DNA of 64,000 nt from Amorphoplanes friuliensis DSM 7358 (GCF_000494755.1 NC_022657.1:4192001-4256000), one strand, 5' to 3'. Positions 41,834-51,210 are shown, counted from the first letter of the stretch. Notes: generated by a model from the letters alone, not told the origin. Numbers and translations: made by a program.

Positions 41834-42205
41834 TCAGATGTCGAGGGCGCTCTCGATGCGGCGGAGCTGGTGGCGGGCCATCGCGAGGTTGGCGCGGGAG
41901 CGGTCCAGCGACAGGTAGAGGAACAGCCCGTGGCCGGAGCGGGCCTTGAGCGGGCGGATCAGGTGGTACATCGTCTCCAGGGTGATGAGGATGTCGTCGA
42001 TCTGCTCGTCGAGACCGAGCAGGTCCATCGCGCGCAGTTTGGCGCGGACGACGTCGGTGTTGCCGGCGGCGGCGACGGTGAGGTCGAAGTCGCGGGTGCC
42101 GCCGGCGACACCCAGCGCCATTCCGCTGGTGTGGTCGACCAGGGCGACACCGATGGCTCCGTCGATCGTCATCGCGTCCTTGAGGGCCACGTCCATGTCC
42201 GGCAT
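41834..42205 (-). CDS. Roadblock/LC7-like small protein
   Basis: A 123-residue protein with the order of a roadblock domain: a first helix, ALKDAMTIDGAIGVALVDHTSGMALGVAGG at ~7-36 (compare lxeLxxixGVxgalvvdxdGlxla), a long middle helix and a closing beta/helix. GGAGGAC precedes the ATG. In actinobacteria, roadblock proteins often work with small GTPases (MglA-like) or in conservon operons with a kinase and a GTPase. Neither is present here, so its partner is unknown. Divergent from the hydroxyacid dehydrogenase gene. Confidence 0.6.
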   Translation of the reverse strand: MPDMDVALKDAMTIDGAIGVALVDHTSGMALGVAGGTRDFDLTVAAAGNTDVVRAKLRAMDLLGLDEQIDDILITLETMYHLIRPLKARSGHGLFLYLSLDRSRANLAMARHQLRRIESALDI

Positions 42206-42287
42206 ATGTACGTCCTCCAGCTTTTTCAGGTGGGCGGATGCGAAGCTACCCACGCGTTCGAGTCTCGCCCCGGACGACGACCATCGA

Positions 42288-42304
42288 TCGCACACAATGT
42301 GCGA
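42288..42304. promoter_or_regulatory. Palindromic operator before the 2-hydroxyacid dehydrogenase
   Basis: TCGCACA-CAA-TGTGCGA is a perfect 7-base dyad with a 3-base spacer. It ends 23 bases before the dehydrogenase start and about 10 bases before its GGAGGAG ribosome site. No adjacent regulator gene explains it. Confidence 0.55.
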
Positions 42305-42326
42305 ACCCGGCGCGTGGAGGAGAGAC

Positions 42327-43235
42327 ATGGGTAACAGCCGCCTGACGGTGAGCCTTCCGAGTGCGTCCCTCGCCGAAGCCCTCGAGGACGTGGAAGCGGA
42401 GGTGCTCCGGTGGGACATGAGCGGCCCCGCGCCCCGGCCTGAGATCGACCTCGTGGTGGTCCCCTACATCCCCGGGTCGGAACACCTGCGGTGGCTCGAC
42501 GGGGTGACGACCCGGCTGGTCCAGGCTCAGTACCTCGGCTACGACGGTGTCGCGGAGAACCTGCCGCCGGGCCACGTCTACGCGAACGCCCGGGGTGTGC
42601 ACGAGACGTCCACCGCGGAGCTGGCGTTGGCCCTGCTGCTGGCGTCGCAGCGGGGGATCGGTGCCTTCGTCCGCGCCGCGGGAGTTCGCACACCCGAACC
42701 CACCTGGTACCCCAGCCTGGCGGACCGGCGGGTGCTCGTGCTCGGCCAGGGTGGTGTGGGCCGGGCGATCGAGGAGCGGCTCACCCCGTTCGAGGTGGAG
42801 ATCGTGCGGGTGGCCCGGACGGCGCGGGAGGGTGTCCACGGCCTCGCCGAGCTGCCGCAGCTGTTGCCCTCCGTCGAGGCTGTCGTGGTCGCGGTGCCGC
42901 TCACCGACAAGTCCGTGCACCTGGTCGGCGCGGAGTTCCTGGCCCGGCTGCCGGACGGTGCCGTGGTCGTCAACGTCGCCCGGGGCCGGGTGGCGGACAC
43001 CGCGGCGATCCTGCGCGAGGCCCGCACCGGGCGGCTGCGGTTTGCGCTCGACGTCACGGATCCGGAGCCGCTGCCGGTGGACCACGAGCTCTTCACCCTG
43101 CCGAACGTGCTGATCAGCCCGCACGCCGGTGGGATGTCCACCGCGATGCTGCCGCGCGTGGCCCGGCTCGTGCGCCGCCAGATCGAGCTGCTGAGTGCCG
43201 GGGCCGAGCCGGTCAACGTCGTGCTGCGACGGTGA
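42327..43235 (+). CDS. D-2-hydroxyacid dehydrogenase
   Basis: A 302-residue NAD-dependent enzyme. The nucleotide fold has VLVLGQGGVGRAIEERL (~133-149). The catalytic set is Arg in NVARGRV, Glu in DVTDPEPLP and His in SPHAGGMS. The N-terminal half is shorter than in SerA, and there is no ACT domain, so it is a general 2-hydroxyacid dehydrogenase rather than the serine pathway enzyme. GGAGGAG precedes the ATG. Its substrate is unknown. Confidence 0.88.
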   Translation: MGNSRLTVSLPSASLAEALEDVEAEVLRWDMSGPAPRPEIDLVVVPYIPGSEHLRWLDGVTTRLVQAQYLGYDGVAENLPPGHVYANARGVHETSTAELALALLLASQRGIGAFVRAAGVRTPEPTWYPSLADRRVLVLGQGGVGRAIEERLTPFEVEIVRVARTAREGVHGLAELPQLLPSVEAVVVAVPLTDKSVHLVGAEFLARLPDGAVVVNVARGRVADTAAILREARTGRLRFALDVTDPEPLPVDHELFTLPNVLISPHAGGMSTAMLPRVARLVRRQIELLSAGAEPVNVVLRR

Positions 43236-43251
43236 CCGGCCCGGCGGTGGC

Positions 43252-45036
43252 TCAGCGCCAGGTGTCGTTCCAGGTCGCCGTGCACGGCGACGAGGCACCG
43301 GTCGTCCTGGTGCGGTTCGGGTCGCTCTCCCAGACGACGGTCGAGCCTTCCTTCTTCAGGTACTTGTACTGCACCGCGGTGTTCCCGGGCAGTGACACCG
43401 TCGCCGTCCACACCGGGTAGGTCGCCGACGAGAGCGGCACCGCGGCGGCCGGGTTCCAATTGCCGAGCGCCGCCGTGTTTCCGGTGACGAAGACGTTCTG
43501 GCCCCACGTGGTGGTGACGTTCGCCGAGAAGGTGGTGGAGCAGCCCGAGGCGGGCGGCGGCGTGGTCGAACCGGAGCCGCGGGCGTTCACGTGCAGGGCC
43601 AGGGCCGAGTTCGCCGCGACGGTCGCGGTCACCTGACCGCTGCTGTTCACCGCGTACGCGGGACCCGTGCACGATCCGCCCGAGAAGTCGCCGGCCATGA
43701 CGTCGCAGTAGGTGCCGGCGGGCAGCGACGTCTGGAACGTGCGGGTCAGCGCCGAGCCGGACCGGTTGAACGCGGCGTACCCGGTGCTGCCCCGGCCGAA
43801 GGCGATCTGGTTGGAACCGTTCGTCCACCAGTTGGTGACACCCGCGCCGGCGGCGGCGTTGCGCAGCCCGACCATGTTCGCGGTCGTGCGCCAGCGGTGC
43901 TCGCACTCCCAGCCGCTGCCGCACGTCACGGCGTTGGTCGTGCCGTTGCTCGCGGCGGGCGGACCGGCGTCGTTGTTGCTGAAGGTGAAGCTCGACATCA
44001 CCTGCGGCACACCGTACGGCCAGGCGATCATGAACGCCTCCGCGAGGGCGTACGAGGAACCGTTCTTGTAGGTGAGTTTGGCCTTGCCGTTGCGCTGGGT
44101 GTCGTGGTTGTCCACGAAGGCCACCGCGTCACCGCTCGCGAGGCGCATCGAGCTCGCGAGGTTGTTGAGGTTGGACAGGCTGCCGTTCTGGAACGCCCCG
44201 CCCACGACGTCGCCGTAGCGGAACTCCGTGACGTCGCCGATGCCCTGGTACTCCTCGGGTGTCGGCTCGCCGGAGCCGCCCTCGATGACCTCGGAGAAGA
44301 CGTACGGGTCACCGTTCACCGGGTCGATGAAGGCCGCCATGTCCGCGGCCGGCATGTGCTTGGCCGCGTCCACCCGGAAGCCGTCGACACCCAGACCGAC
44401 CAGATCGTTCAGGTACGCGGTGAGCTTGCCCCGCACGTACGAGGACTCGGTCTTGAGGTCCGACAGGTCGACGAGCTCGCAGTTCTGGACCTCCCACCGG
44501 TCGCCGTAGTTCGCGATGTCGTCGTTGCCGTTGCGTCCGCAGTGGTGGAAGTCGTCGGTGCCGTAGGGCACGGCCGGATAGGCGTAGTGGCTGTAGGCCG
44601 ACCCGCCGCTGCCGGTGCCCGTGGACGTACCGCCGGCCATGTGGTTGACCACCGCGTCCACGTAGATCTTCACGCCCGCGGTGTGGCACGTCTGGACCAT
44701 GCTCGCGAAGGCCGCCCGGTCACCCCGACGTGTCTTGAGCTGGTAACTGACCGGCTGATAGTCCTGCCACCAGGGGTACCCGCTGCCGGGCAGCACCACG
44801 TGTTCCTGGGGCGGGGAGACCTGCACGCCGCCGAACCCCTTGGGGCCCAGCGTGGTCGTGCATTCGTTCGCGACCGACGCCCAGGGCCACTCGAAGAGGT
44901 GGACGATGACGTCCTTGGGGCCCGGCGAGGCGGTGGACGCCTCGGCCTGGTCGCCCTGGCGGACGACGCCGACGGCCAGCAGCGCCGCGGCGAGGACGGT
45001 GGTCGTCGCGGCGGCGACAACCTGACGGGTACGCAT
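43252..45036 (-). CDS. Secreted alpha-amylase (GH13) with C-terminal starch-binding domain (CBM20)
   Basis: A 594-residue enzyme with a signal peptide (~1-34). GH13 regions: VDAVVNHM, GFRVDAAKH (nucleophile Asp ~223), FSEVIEGG (acid Glu ~248) and FVDNHDTQR (Asp ~311). An all-beta C domain (~400-485) and a short SGSTTPPPASG linker precede a CBM20 (~495-594: TWGQNVFVTGNTAALGNWNPA; WTATVSLPGNTAVQYKYLKK; WESDPNR). It hydrolyses extracellular starch. ATG has GGAGG upstream. The upstream CTTGCGCAAG palindrome ties it to the LacI/mal genes next door. Confidence 0.95.
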   Translation of the reverse strand: MRTRQVVAAATTTVLAAALLAVGVVRQGDQAEASTASPGPKDVIVHLFEWPWASVANECTTTLGPKGFGGVQVSPPQEHVVLPGSGYPWWQDYQPVSYQLKTRRGDRAAFASMVQTCHTAGVKIYVDAVVNHMAGGTSTGTGSGGSAYSHYAYPAVPYGTDDFHHCGRNGNDDIANYGDRWEVQNCELVDLSDLKTESSYVRGKLTAYLNDLVGLGVDGFRVDAAKHMPAADMAAFIDPVNGDPYVFSEVIEGGSGEPTPEEYQGIGDVTEFRYGDVVGGAFQNGSLSNLNNLASSMRLASGDAVAFVDNHDTQRNGKAKLTYKNGSSYALAEAFMIAWPYGVPQVMSSFTFSNNDAGPPAASNGTTNAVTCGSGWECEHRWRTTANMVGLRNAAAGAGVTNWWTNGSNQIAFGRGSTGYAAFNRSGSALTRTFQTSLPAGTYCDVMAGDFSGGSCTGPAYAVNSSGQVTATVAANSALALHVNARGSGSTTPPPASGCSTTFSANVTTTWGQNVFVTGNTAALGNWNPAAAVPLSSATYPVWTATVSLPGNTAVQYKYLKKEGSTVVWESDPNRTRTTGASSPCTATWNDTWR

Positions 45037-45068
45037 GGGGGACCTCCAGGGGAACGCGAGGAGTGGTG

Positions 45069-45084
45069 AAACTTCTTGCGCAAG
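45069..45084. promoter_or_regulatory. Mal-type operator before the alpha-amylase
   Basis: AAACTTCTTGCGCAAG ends in the perfect palindrome CTTGCGCAAG (45075-45084), 39-48 bases before the amylase start. A nearly identical AACTTCTTGCGGAAG occurs at 46372-46386 between the lacI-type gene and malE, suggesting the same regulator. Confidence 0.65.
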
Positions 45085-45297
45085 TGCCGGGAAGTTATCA
45101 GGGTGTTTCCAACCGGTAAAGCGACACGGCTCGATGCCGACGCCCGATTCGATGGCACTTGTCGGGTTCGGCTTGCAGAACGGGATCTTTATGGCGCGGC
45201 GTGTCGCAGCATTCCACCAGGTGGGCGCGGTAGTGGCCGCCGGCGGAGACGGCAAGAACTTTTCAAAGATCGACTTAACAAGTGTTGCCCGCAGGTG

Positions 45298-46350
45298 TCA
45301 GGCGGCGGGGGCGTTCACACTCTCCGCGGTACGCCCGGCCTTGTTGATGGCTGTCGAGCCACGAACGACCAGCTCGGGGGCGTAGACGTACTCGGAGCGC
45401 GGCGCGCCGTGGCCGTTGATCTCGTCGACGAGCTGCCGGATCGCGGCGTTGCCCATGGCCGCGACCGGCTGGCGCAGCGTGGTCAACGGCGGGTCGGTGA
45501 AGGCGATCAGCGGGGAGTCGTCGAAGCCCACCACCGAGACGTCACGCGGGACACTGAGCCCGCGCCGGCGGGCCGCCCGGATCGCGCCGAGCGCCATCAG
45601 GTCCGAGCCGCAGACGATCCCGGTGACCCCGCGGGCCAGCAGCTGGTTGGCCGCGACCTCGCCGCCCTCCACGCCGAACAGTGTCAGGGCGATGAACTCG
45701 TCCAGGTCGCGGTCGCTCACGTCCAGCTCGCGGCGCATGGCCGCGCGGTAACCGTCGAGCTTGCGCTGGACGTTCAGGAAGCGGTCCGGGCCGGACACGA
45801 AGCCGATGCGGGTGTGCCCGAGGGCCACCAGGTGCGACACGGCCAGCTCGCCGGCCAGCCGGTCGTCGCACGAGATGAAGGGGACGTCGAGTCCCTCCGC
45901 GTACCCGTTGATCATGACGATCGGCAGCGGGCGGTTGATCAGGCGCTGGTAGCGCTCGTGATCGGCGGTGGTGTCCGCGTGCAGACCCGAGACGAAGACG
46001 ATGCCGGAGACCTGGCGGTCGAGCAGCATCTCGACGTACTCGTCCTCGGTGACACCGCCGGGCGTCTGCGTGCACAGCACCGGGGTGTAGCCGCTCTGCG
46101 ACAGCGCGGACTCGATCGTCTGGGCGAACGCGGGGAAGATCGGGTTCTCCAGCTCCGGCACGATCAGCCCGACCAGCCCGGCGCTGCGTTTGCGCAGCCG
46201 CTCCGGGCGTTCGTAACCGAGGACGTCCAGAGCCGTCAGCACTGCCTGACGGGTGTCGGCGGACACGCCGGGCCGGTCGTTGAGGACCCGCGACACGGTC
46301 GCCTCACTGACGTCGGCCTGGCGCGCGATGTCGGACAGTCGTGCGCGCAT
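45298..46350 (-). CDS. LacI-family regulator of starch/maltose genes
   Basis: A 350-residue regulator. The HTH begins at once (LSDIARQADVSEATVSRVLNDRPGVS) and has the AxxL hinge region as TALDVLGYERPERL. The periplasmic-binding-type domain follows (VGLIVPELENPIFPAFAQTIE, VSVVGFDDSPL). It lies between the amylase and malEFG, so a MalR-type maltodextrin regulator is likely. TATAGT ends 7 bases before the ATG on the coding strand, so the message is probably leaderless. An operator-like repeat covers the upstream promoter region, consistent with autoregulation. Confidence 0.9.
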   Translation of the reverse strand: MRARLSDIARQADVSEATVSRVLNDRPGVSADTRQAVLTALDVLGYERPERLRKRSAGLVGLIVPELENPIFPAFAQTIESALSQSGYTPVLCTQTPGGVTEDEYVEMLLDRQVSGIVFVSGLHADTTADHERYQRLINRPLPIVMINGYAEGLDVPFISCDDRLAGELAVSHLVALGHTRIGFVSGPDRFLNVQRKLDGYRAAMRRELDVSDRDLDEFIALTLFGVEGGEVAANQLLARGVTGIVCGSDLMALGAIRAARRRGLSVPRDVSVVGFDDSPLIAFTDPPLTTLRQPVAAMGNAAIRQLVDEINGHGAPRSEYVYAPELVVRGSTAINKAGRTAESVNAPAA

Positions 46351-46357
46351 GGGCGTC

Positions 46358-46395
46358 ACTATAGAACCTGGAACTTCTTGCGGAAGGACTGCAAG
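46358..46395. promoter_or_regulatory. lacI/malE divergent promoter and operator
   Basis: On the minus strand a TATAGT -10 (46358-46363) lies 7 bases before the LacI ATG, predicting a leaderless transcript. Upstream of it, CTTGC (46377-46381) and GCAAG (46391-46395) form an inverted repeat with a 9-base spacer, sharing AACTTCTTGCG with the amylase site. Confidence 0.6.
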
Positions 46396-46535
46396 GTCTT
46401 CCATTGACGGAAATCCCTTGCTAACGTCCCCGCAACAGCCGGGCAGGGCCTATCGGGGCCTTGCTACCGGTTCCCCCCCTTTCTGTCCGTCCACCCTCTT
46501 CGGGCTCCTTTTGCTGTGCCCGATTGGAGAAGATC

Positions 46536-47792
46536 ATGCGCATCCGCACCCCGGGTGTTGTCCTTGCCGTTGCTGCTCTCGCACTCACCGCGGGTTGCAG
46601 CAGCGGGGGCGACGACCCTCAGAACTCCACCTCCGCCACCCCCGCAGGCGCCACCGGCAAGCTGGTGATCTGGGGCGACGACAAGCGCGCGGCGGCCCTC
46701 AAGCCTTTCGCGGACAAGTTCGGCCAGGAGAACGGCGTCACCGTCGAGGTGCAGGCCATCTCCAAGGACCAGCAGACGACCTTCGTCACCGCCTCCCAGC
46801 AGGGCAGCGGACCCGACGTGATGGTCGGCGCGCACGACTGGATCGGCAACCTCGTGCAGAACGGCGCGATCGACCCGGTGCAGCTCACCGCCGAGCAGCA
46901 GCAGGGCCTCGCCCCCAACGCGCTGAAGGCTGTCACGTTCAACGGTCAGGTCTACGGCGTCCCGTACGCGACCGAGAACCTCGCGCTCATCCGTAATACC
47001 AAGCTGGCCCCCGAGGCTCCGGCGACCATCGAGGATTTGGTCAAGAACGGGAAGAAGCTCAAGGCGGACAAGAAGGCCAGTGAGATCCTGTGCCTCCAGG
47101 TCGGACAGAACGGCGACGCGTACCACGCGTACCCGCTGTTCACCTCGGCCGGCGGCTACCTGTTCGGCACCGATGCGTCCGGTGCGTACGACAAGAACGA
47201 CCTCGGCGTCGGCAAACCCGAGTCCATCGCGGCGTTCGCCAAGATCCGGGCGCTGGGGGAGAAGGGCGACGGCGCGCTGAAGCGGTCGATCACGGTGGAG
47301 AACTCGATCGCCACCTTCACGTCGGGCAAGTGCGCGTACCTGGTGTCGGGGCCGTGGGCGGTCACCGACGCCAAGAAGGCCAAGATCGCGTACGACATCT
47401 CGCCGGTGCCGGGCTTCGCCGGCGGCAAGCCCGCGCAGCCGTTCCTCGGTGTGCAGTCGTTCTACGTCGCGGCCAAGGGCAAGAACAAGGCGCTTGCGCA
47501 GGAGTTCGTCACCAACTACGTGACCACGCCGGAGCTGGCCGTCGCCCTGTACCAGGCCGAGCCGCGCCCGCCGGTGCTCACCGCCGCCTTCGACCAGGTC
47601 AAAGGCACCGACCCGGACCTCGCCAAGTTCGTCGACGCCGGCAAGAACGCCGTCCCGCTGCCCGCGATCCCCGAGATGGCGACCGTCTGGGACCCCTTCG
47701 GCAAGGCCGAGTCCGCCGTCATCGGCGGCGCCGACCCCAAGGCCGCGCTGACCGCCGCGGCCAAGACGATCTCGGGCCAGATCAAACAATGA
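46536..47792 (+). CDS. malE: Maltose/maltodextrin-binding lipoprotein
   Basis: A 418-residue binding protein. Signal MRIRTPGVVLAVAALALTAGC with Cys21, a Ser/Asp/Thr linker, then KLVIWGDDKRAAALKPFADKFGQENGV (~41-67), GPDVMVGAHDWIGNLVQNGAI and VYGVPYATENLALIRN, all typical of MalE. GGAGAAG precedes the ATG. First gene of malEFG. The ligand is read from the amylase and MalF/MalG context; cyclodextrins are also possible. Confidence 0.9.
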   Translation: MRIRTPGVVLAVAALALTAGCSSGGDDPQNSTSATPAGATGKLVIWGDDKRAAALKPFADKFGQENGVTVEVQAISKDQQTTFVTASQQGSGPDVMVGAHDWIGNLVQNGAIDPVQLTAEQQQGLAPNALKAVTFNGQVYGVPYATENLALIRNTKLAPEAPATIEDLVKNGKKLKADKKASEILCLQVGQNGDAYHAYPLFTSAGGYLFGTDASGAYDKNDLGVGKPESIAAFAKIRALGEKGDGALKRSITVENSIATFTSGKCAYLVSGPWAVTDAKKAKIAYDISPVPGFAGGKPAQPFLGVQSFYVAAKGKNKALAQEFVTNYVTTPELAVALYQAEPRPPVLTAAFDQVKGTDPDLAKFVDAGKNAVPLPAIPEMATVWDPFGKAESAVIGGADPKAALTAAAKTISGQIKQ

Positions 47793-49378
47793 CCGCTCTG
47801 CTCGAACGGGAGACCGCCTCGGATCCGGCGCAGCAGCCGGGCCGGGGTGGCCTCACCGGCCCCCTGCTCAAGGTCGCCCTGCTGGGGCTGGTCGCCGGTC
47901 TCGCCGTGTGGGCGGCGTTCCCCCTGGTCGCCGAGCGCGCCTGGCCCGGTCTGGCGGTGCTGGCCGTGGCCACCGCCGGACTGTTCTACCTCTACCTGAC
48001 ACCCCGGCATGTGCCGCTCAAGTACCTCGTCCCCGGGACGCTCTTCCTGATCGTGTTCCAGCTCTTCCCCGTGCTGTACACGGCGGCGACGGCCTTCACG
48101 AACTTCAGCGACGGCCACCGGGGTGACAAGCAGGACGCCGTCGTGGCCATCCAGACCGCGTCGGTCACCCGGGTGCCCGGCTCCGCCGAGTACGCCCTGA
48201 CCGTCGCCACCACCGGTGATCCCGCGACCGGGCCGCTCACGTTCCTGGTCACCGACCCGGGTACGCGGACGGTCTCGGCCGGCACCGCCGCCGGTCTGGA
48301 GCAGCTCCCGTCCGGCGGTGTCTCCGTGAACGCCGCCGGACGGGTCACCGCCGCCGAGGGCTACACGGTCCTCAACGGCGGCCAGGCGAGCGCGCGCAGC
48401 CGCGAGATCACCGATCTGGCGGTGCCGACCGCCGGTGGTGCGATCCGGTCGCAGGGCCTGTCCCGGGCGTACGAGGGCAAGGCCGGCCGGGCCTACGACG
48501 CGGGTTGTGACTGCATCCGCGACACGACCAGCGGCAAGACCTGGACCGCCGACGAGGAGGCAGGCGCGTTCGTGGCCGCGGACGGGGAACGGCTGGCGCA
48601 GGGCTGGCGGGTCGGCGTCGGGCTGAGCAACTTCGGCCGCCTCGTCACCGATTCGGCGGTGTCCGGCCCGTTCGCCCGTACGCTCGTCTGGAACTTGTTC
48701 TTCGCCGTCGCCTCCACGGGCGGAACCTTCGTGCTCGGGCTCGCGTGTGCGCTGGCCCTGCACTCGCCCCGGATGCGCGGCCGCGGGATCTACCGGATGC
48801 TGCTCGTCCTGCCCTACGCGATGCCGTCGTTCGCGATGCTGCTCGTCTGGCGGGACATGTTCAACACGGACTTCGGGCTGATCAACAACCTGTTCGGGCT
48901 GGACGTGGACTGGTTCGGCGGCGCCGCGTCGGCCCGGATCGCGGTCATCCTGGTGCAGCTGTGGCTGGGGTATCCGTACATGTTCCTGGTCGCCACGGGC
49001 GCGCTGCAGGCCATCCCGCCGGAGCTGTCCGAGGCGTCCCGGCTCGACGGGGCGTCGCCGTGGCAGTCGCTCGAGCGGGTCACGCTGCCGCTGCTCATGG
49101 TGGCGCTGACCCCGCTGCTGATCTCGTCGTTCGCGTTCAACTTCAACAACTTCAACGCGATCTACCTGACCACGGACGGCGCGCCCTTCCCGGTCGACAA
49201 CCCGGCGAACGGCGCGACGGACCTGCTGATCACGTACACGTACCGGCTGGCGTTCGGCGGTTCCGGGGCGCAGTACGGCTTCGCCGCCGCCGTGTCGGTG
49301 TTCATCTTCGTGATTGTCGCGGTGATCTCCGCCGTCAGCTTCCGCCGTACGCGCCGACAGGAAGAGGTCTACGCATGA
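47789..49378 (+). CDS. malF: Maltose ABC transporter permease MalF
   Basis: A 529-residue permease. Like enteric MalF it has extra N-terminal spans and a large extracytoplasmic loop (P2-like, ~115-280) before the conserved permease core. That loop has CDC in YDAGCDCIRDTTSG. The EAA loop is PPELSEASRLDGASPWQSLERVTLPLL (~410-436). ATG overlaps the malE stop by 4 bases. The large loop distinguishes it from the short MalF-like permease of the rhamnosidase operon. Confidence 0.92.
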   Translation: MTALLERETASDPAQQPGRGGLTGPLLKVALLGLVAGLAVWAAFPLVAERAWPGLAVLAVATAGLFYLYLTPRHVPLKYLVPGTLFLIVFQLFPVLYTAATAFTNFSDGHRGDKQDAVVAIQTASVTRVPGSAEYALTVATTGDPATGPLTFLVTDPGTRTVSAGTAAGLEQLPSGGVSVNAAGRVTAAEGYTVLNGGQASARSREITDLAVPTAGGAIRSQGLSRAYEGKAGRAYDAGCDCIRDTTSGKTWTADEEAGAFVAADGERLAQGWRVGVGLSNFGRLVTDSAVSGPFARTLVWNLFFAVASTGGTFVLGLACALALHSPRMRGRGIYRMLLVLPYAMPSFAMLLVWRDMFNTDFGLINNLFGLDVDWFGGAASARIAVILVQLWLGYPYMFLVATGALQAIPPELSEASRLDGASPWQSLERVTLPLLMVALTPLLISSFAFNFNNFNAIYLTTDGAPFPVDNPANGATDLLITYTYRLAFGGSGAQYGFAAAVSVFIFVIVAVISAVSFRRTRRQEEVYA

Positions 49379-50220
49379 GCAAGTGGCTGACGCGGGTCGG
49401 CTGGCGGCACGGCGTCGCGGTGCTCGCTGTGGTGTTCTCGCTCTTCCCGATCGTCTTTGTGCTGTCGGCGGCGCTGAACCCGCTCGGGACACTGTCGTCG
49501 ACCACCGCCGTGCCGACCGGCGCGTCGGCGGACAACTTCGGCAACCTGCTGGCCGACACCGGGTTCGCCCGCTGGTTCGGCAACTCGGTGCTCATCGCCG
49601 GGGTGTCCGCCGCAGTGTCGGTGTTCCTGTCGGCGCTGGCGGCGTACACGTTCAGCCGAATGCGTTTCCGTGGCCGCCGGGTCGGTCTGCTGGCCCTGCT
49701 GCTCATCCAGATGTTCCCGCAGTTCCTGGCCATCGTGGCGATCTTCCTGATGTTCTCCACGATCACCGACCTGTGGCCGGCCATCGGCTTCAACCGGGCC
49801 TGGGGTCTGATCCTGCTCTACCTCGGCGGGGCCCTGGGCGTGAACACCTGGCTGATGAAGGGCTTCTTCGACACGGTTCCGCGGGAGCTCGACGAGTCGG
49901 CCACTATGGACGGTGCGTCGCACGCGCAGACGTTCTTCCGGATCCTGCTGCCGCTGGTGGCACCGATCCTGGCGGTCACCGGCCTGCTGGCCTTCATCGG
50001 CACGATCAACGAGTTCCTGATCGCCAACGTGTTCCTCACCGACACCGGCGCCAAGACCCTCTCCGTCGGCATGTACGGCCTGGTGGCGGGGGAGCGCAAC
50101 AACAACTTCGGGATGTTCTGCGCGGGCACGCTGCTGACCGCGATCCCGACGGTGCTGGTGTTCCAGTTCCTGCAGCGCTACATCGTCAACGGCCTGACCG
50201 CCGGTGCGGTGAAGGGTTAG
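49375..50220 (+). CDS. malG: Maltose ABC transporter permease MalG
   Basis: A 281-residue permease with six spans. The coupling loop is PRELDESATMDGASHAQTFFRILLPLV (~170-196) and the end YIVNGLTAGAVKG is the MalG signature. ATG overlaps malF by 4 bases. No ATPase follows; CUT1 systems in actinobacteria usually share MsiK. The stop overlaps the convergent oxidoreductase by 4 bases. Confidence 0.93.
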   Translation: MSKWLTRVGWRHGVAVLAVVFSLFPIVFVLSAALNPLGTLSSTTAVPTGASADNFGNLLADTGFARWFGNSVLIAGVSAAVSVFLSALAAYTFSRMRFRGRRVGLLALLLIQMFPQFLAIVAIFLMFSTITDLWPAIGFNRAWGLILLYLGGALGVNTWLMKGFFDTVPRELDESATMDGASHAQTFFRILLPLVAPILAVTGLLAFIGTINEFLIANVFLTDTGAKTLSVGMYGLVAGERNNNFGMFCAGTLLTAIPTVLVFQFLQRYIVNGLTAGAVKG

Positions 50221-51182
50221 GGAGTCAGCACCACCTTGCCGCGGGCGTGGGCGCGTTCCAGCTGCCGGATCGCGTCCACGGCCTCGCGCAGGGGACGGGT
50301 CGCCTCGATCACCGGCGTGACCGTGCCCGCTGCGACCAGGGCAGCCACCTCGGCGGCGTCCGCGGTGTCCGCAGTCGCGACGAGGCTGCGCAGCCGCTGC
50401 CGGACGAACGGGCTCAGCACGGCGGCGGCGAGCACCCGGGGCATCGGGCCGAGCACCGGCCCGCCGTTCCCGCTCGACCCGACGTAGGTGCCCGCCGGCG
50501 TCAGGATCCGGCGCATCACCGCCAGCGGATGGCTGTTGACCAGGTCGAAGACCGCATCGAAGCGTTCCTCGCCGTGGGTGACGTCCTCCCGCGTGTAGTC
50601 CACGACCCGGTCGGCGCCGATCGAACGCACCAGCTCGGCATTACGGGTGCTGCACACACCGGTGACGTGCGCACCCGCCGCCTTCGCCAGCTGGACGGCG
50701 AAGGTGCCCACCCCGCCCGAGGCGCCGTTGACCAGCAGCCTGCTGCCGGGGCCGGCACCGGTGAGCCGGACACCTTGCAGTGCGGTGGTGGCGGCCACCG
50801 GCAGCGTCGCCGCCTGCTCGAACGTGACGGTGGCGGGCTTGCGGGTCAACCGCCGGACCGGCGCGACGGCGTACTCGGCGAAGGCGCCCTGATCGAGCTC
50901 GCCGAACACCTCGTCCCCGGCCTGCAGCTCGCTCACACCCGGCCCGGTCTCGACCACGGTCCCGGCGGCGGCACGCCCGAGGACCGGCCGGCGAGGGCGC
51001 CGCAATCCGAAGGCGAGCCGTCCGAGCCGGGGCGTGCCGCGCATCATGAACAGATCGGCCTGATTGAGCGAGGCCGCTTCGACCCGCATCAGCACCTCGC
51101 CGGCGCGCGGCACCGGCCGTTCCCGGTCGGCCCAGCTCAACACGTCCGGCGGGCCGTACTCGTGGTAGGTGATCGCCTTCAT
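50217..51182 (-). CDS. Zinc-free MDR/quinone oxidoreductase
   Basis: A 321-residue medium-chain reductase of the quinone oxidoreductase branch. GroES-like N-terminus (MKAITYHEYGPPDVL, VEAASLNQADLFMMRG), then the NADPH fold with LLVNGASGGVGTFAVQLAKAAGAHVTGV (~148-175). The zinc-binding Cys/His residues are absent. It starts 28 bases after the HAAS-type membrane protein gene and may belong to the PadR operon. Substrate unknown. Confidence 0.88.
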   Translation of the reverse strand: MKAITYHEYGPPDVLSWADRERPVPRAGEVLMRVEAASLNQADLFMMRGTPRLGRLAFGLRRPRRPVLGRAAAGTVVETGPGVSELQAGDEVFGELDQGAFAEYAVAPVRRLTRKPATVTFEQAATLPVAATTALQGVRLTGAGPGSRLLVNGASGGVGTFAVQLAKAAGAHVTGVCSTRNAELVRSIGADRVVDYTREDVTHGEERFDAVFDLVNSHPLAVMRRILTPAGTYVGSSGNGGPVLGPMPRVLAAAVLSPFVRQRLRSLVATADTADAAEVAALVAAGTVTPVIEATRPLREAVDAIRQLERAHARGKVVLTP

Positions 51183-51210
51183 CGCTGCTCCTTGGGTACG
51201 GGTGTGCCGC

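Noticed and set aside
47516-49492. Minus-strand frame of 658 codons
   Set aside because: Antisense to malE, malF and the start of malG; charged low-complexity product.
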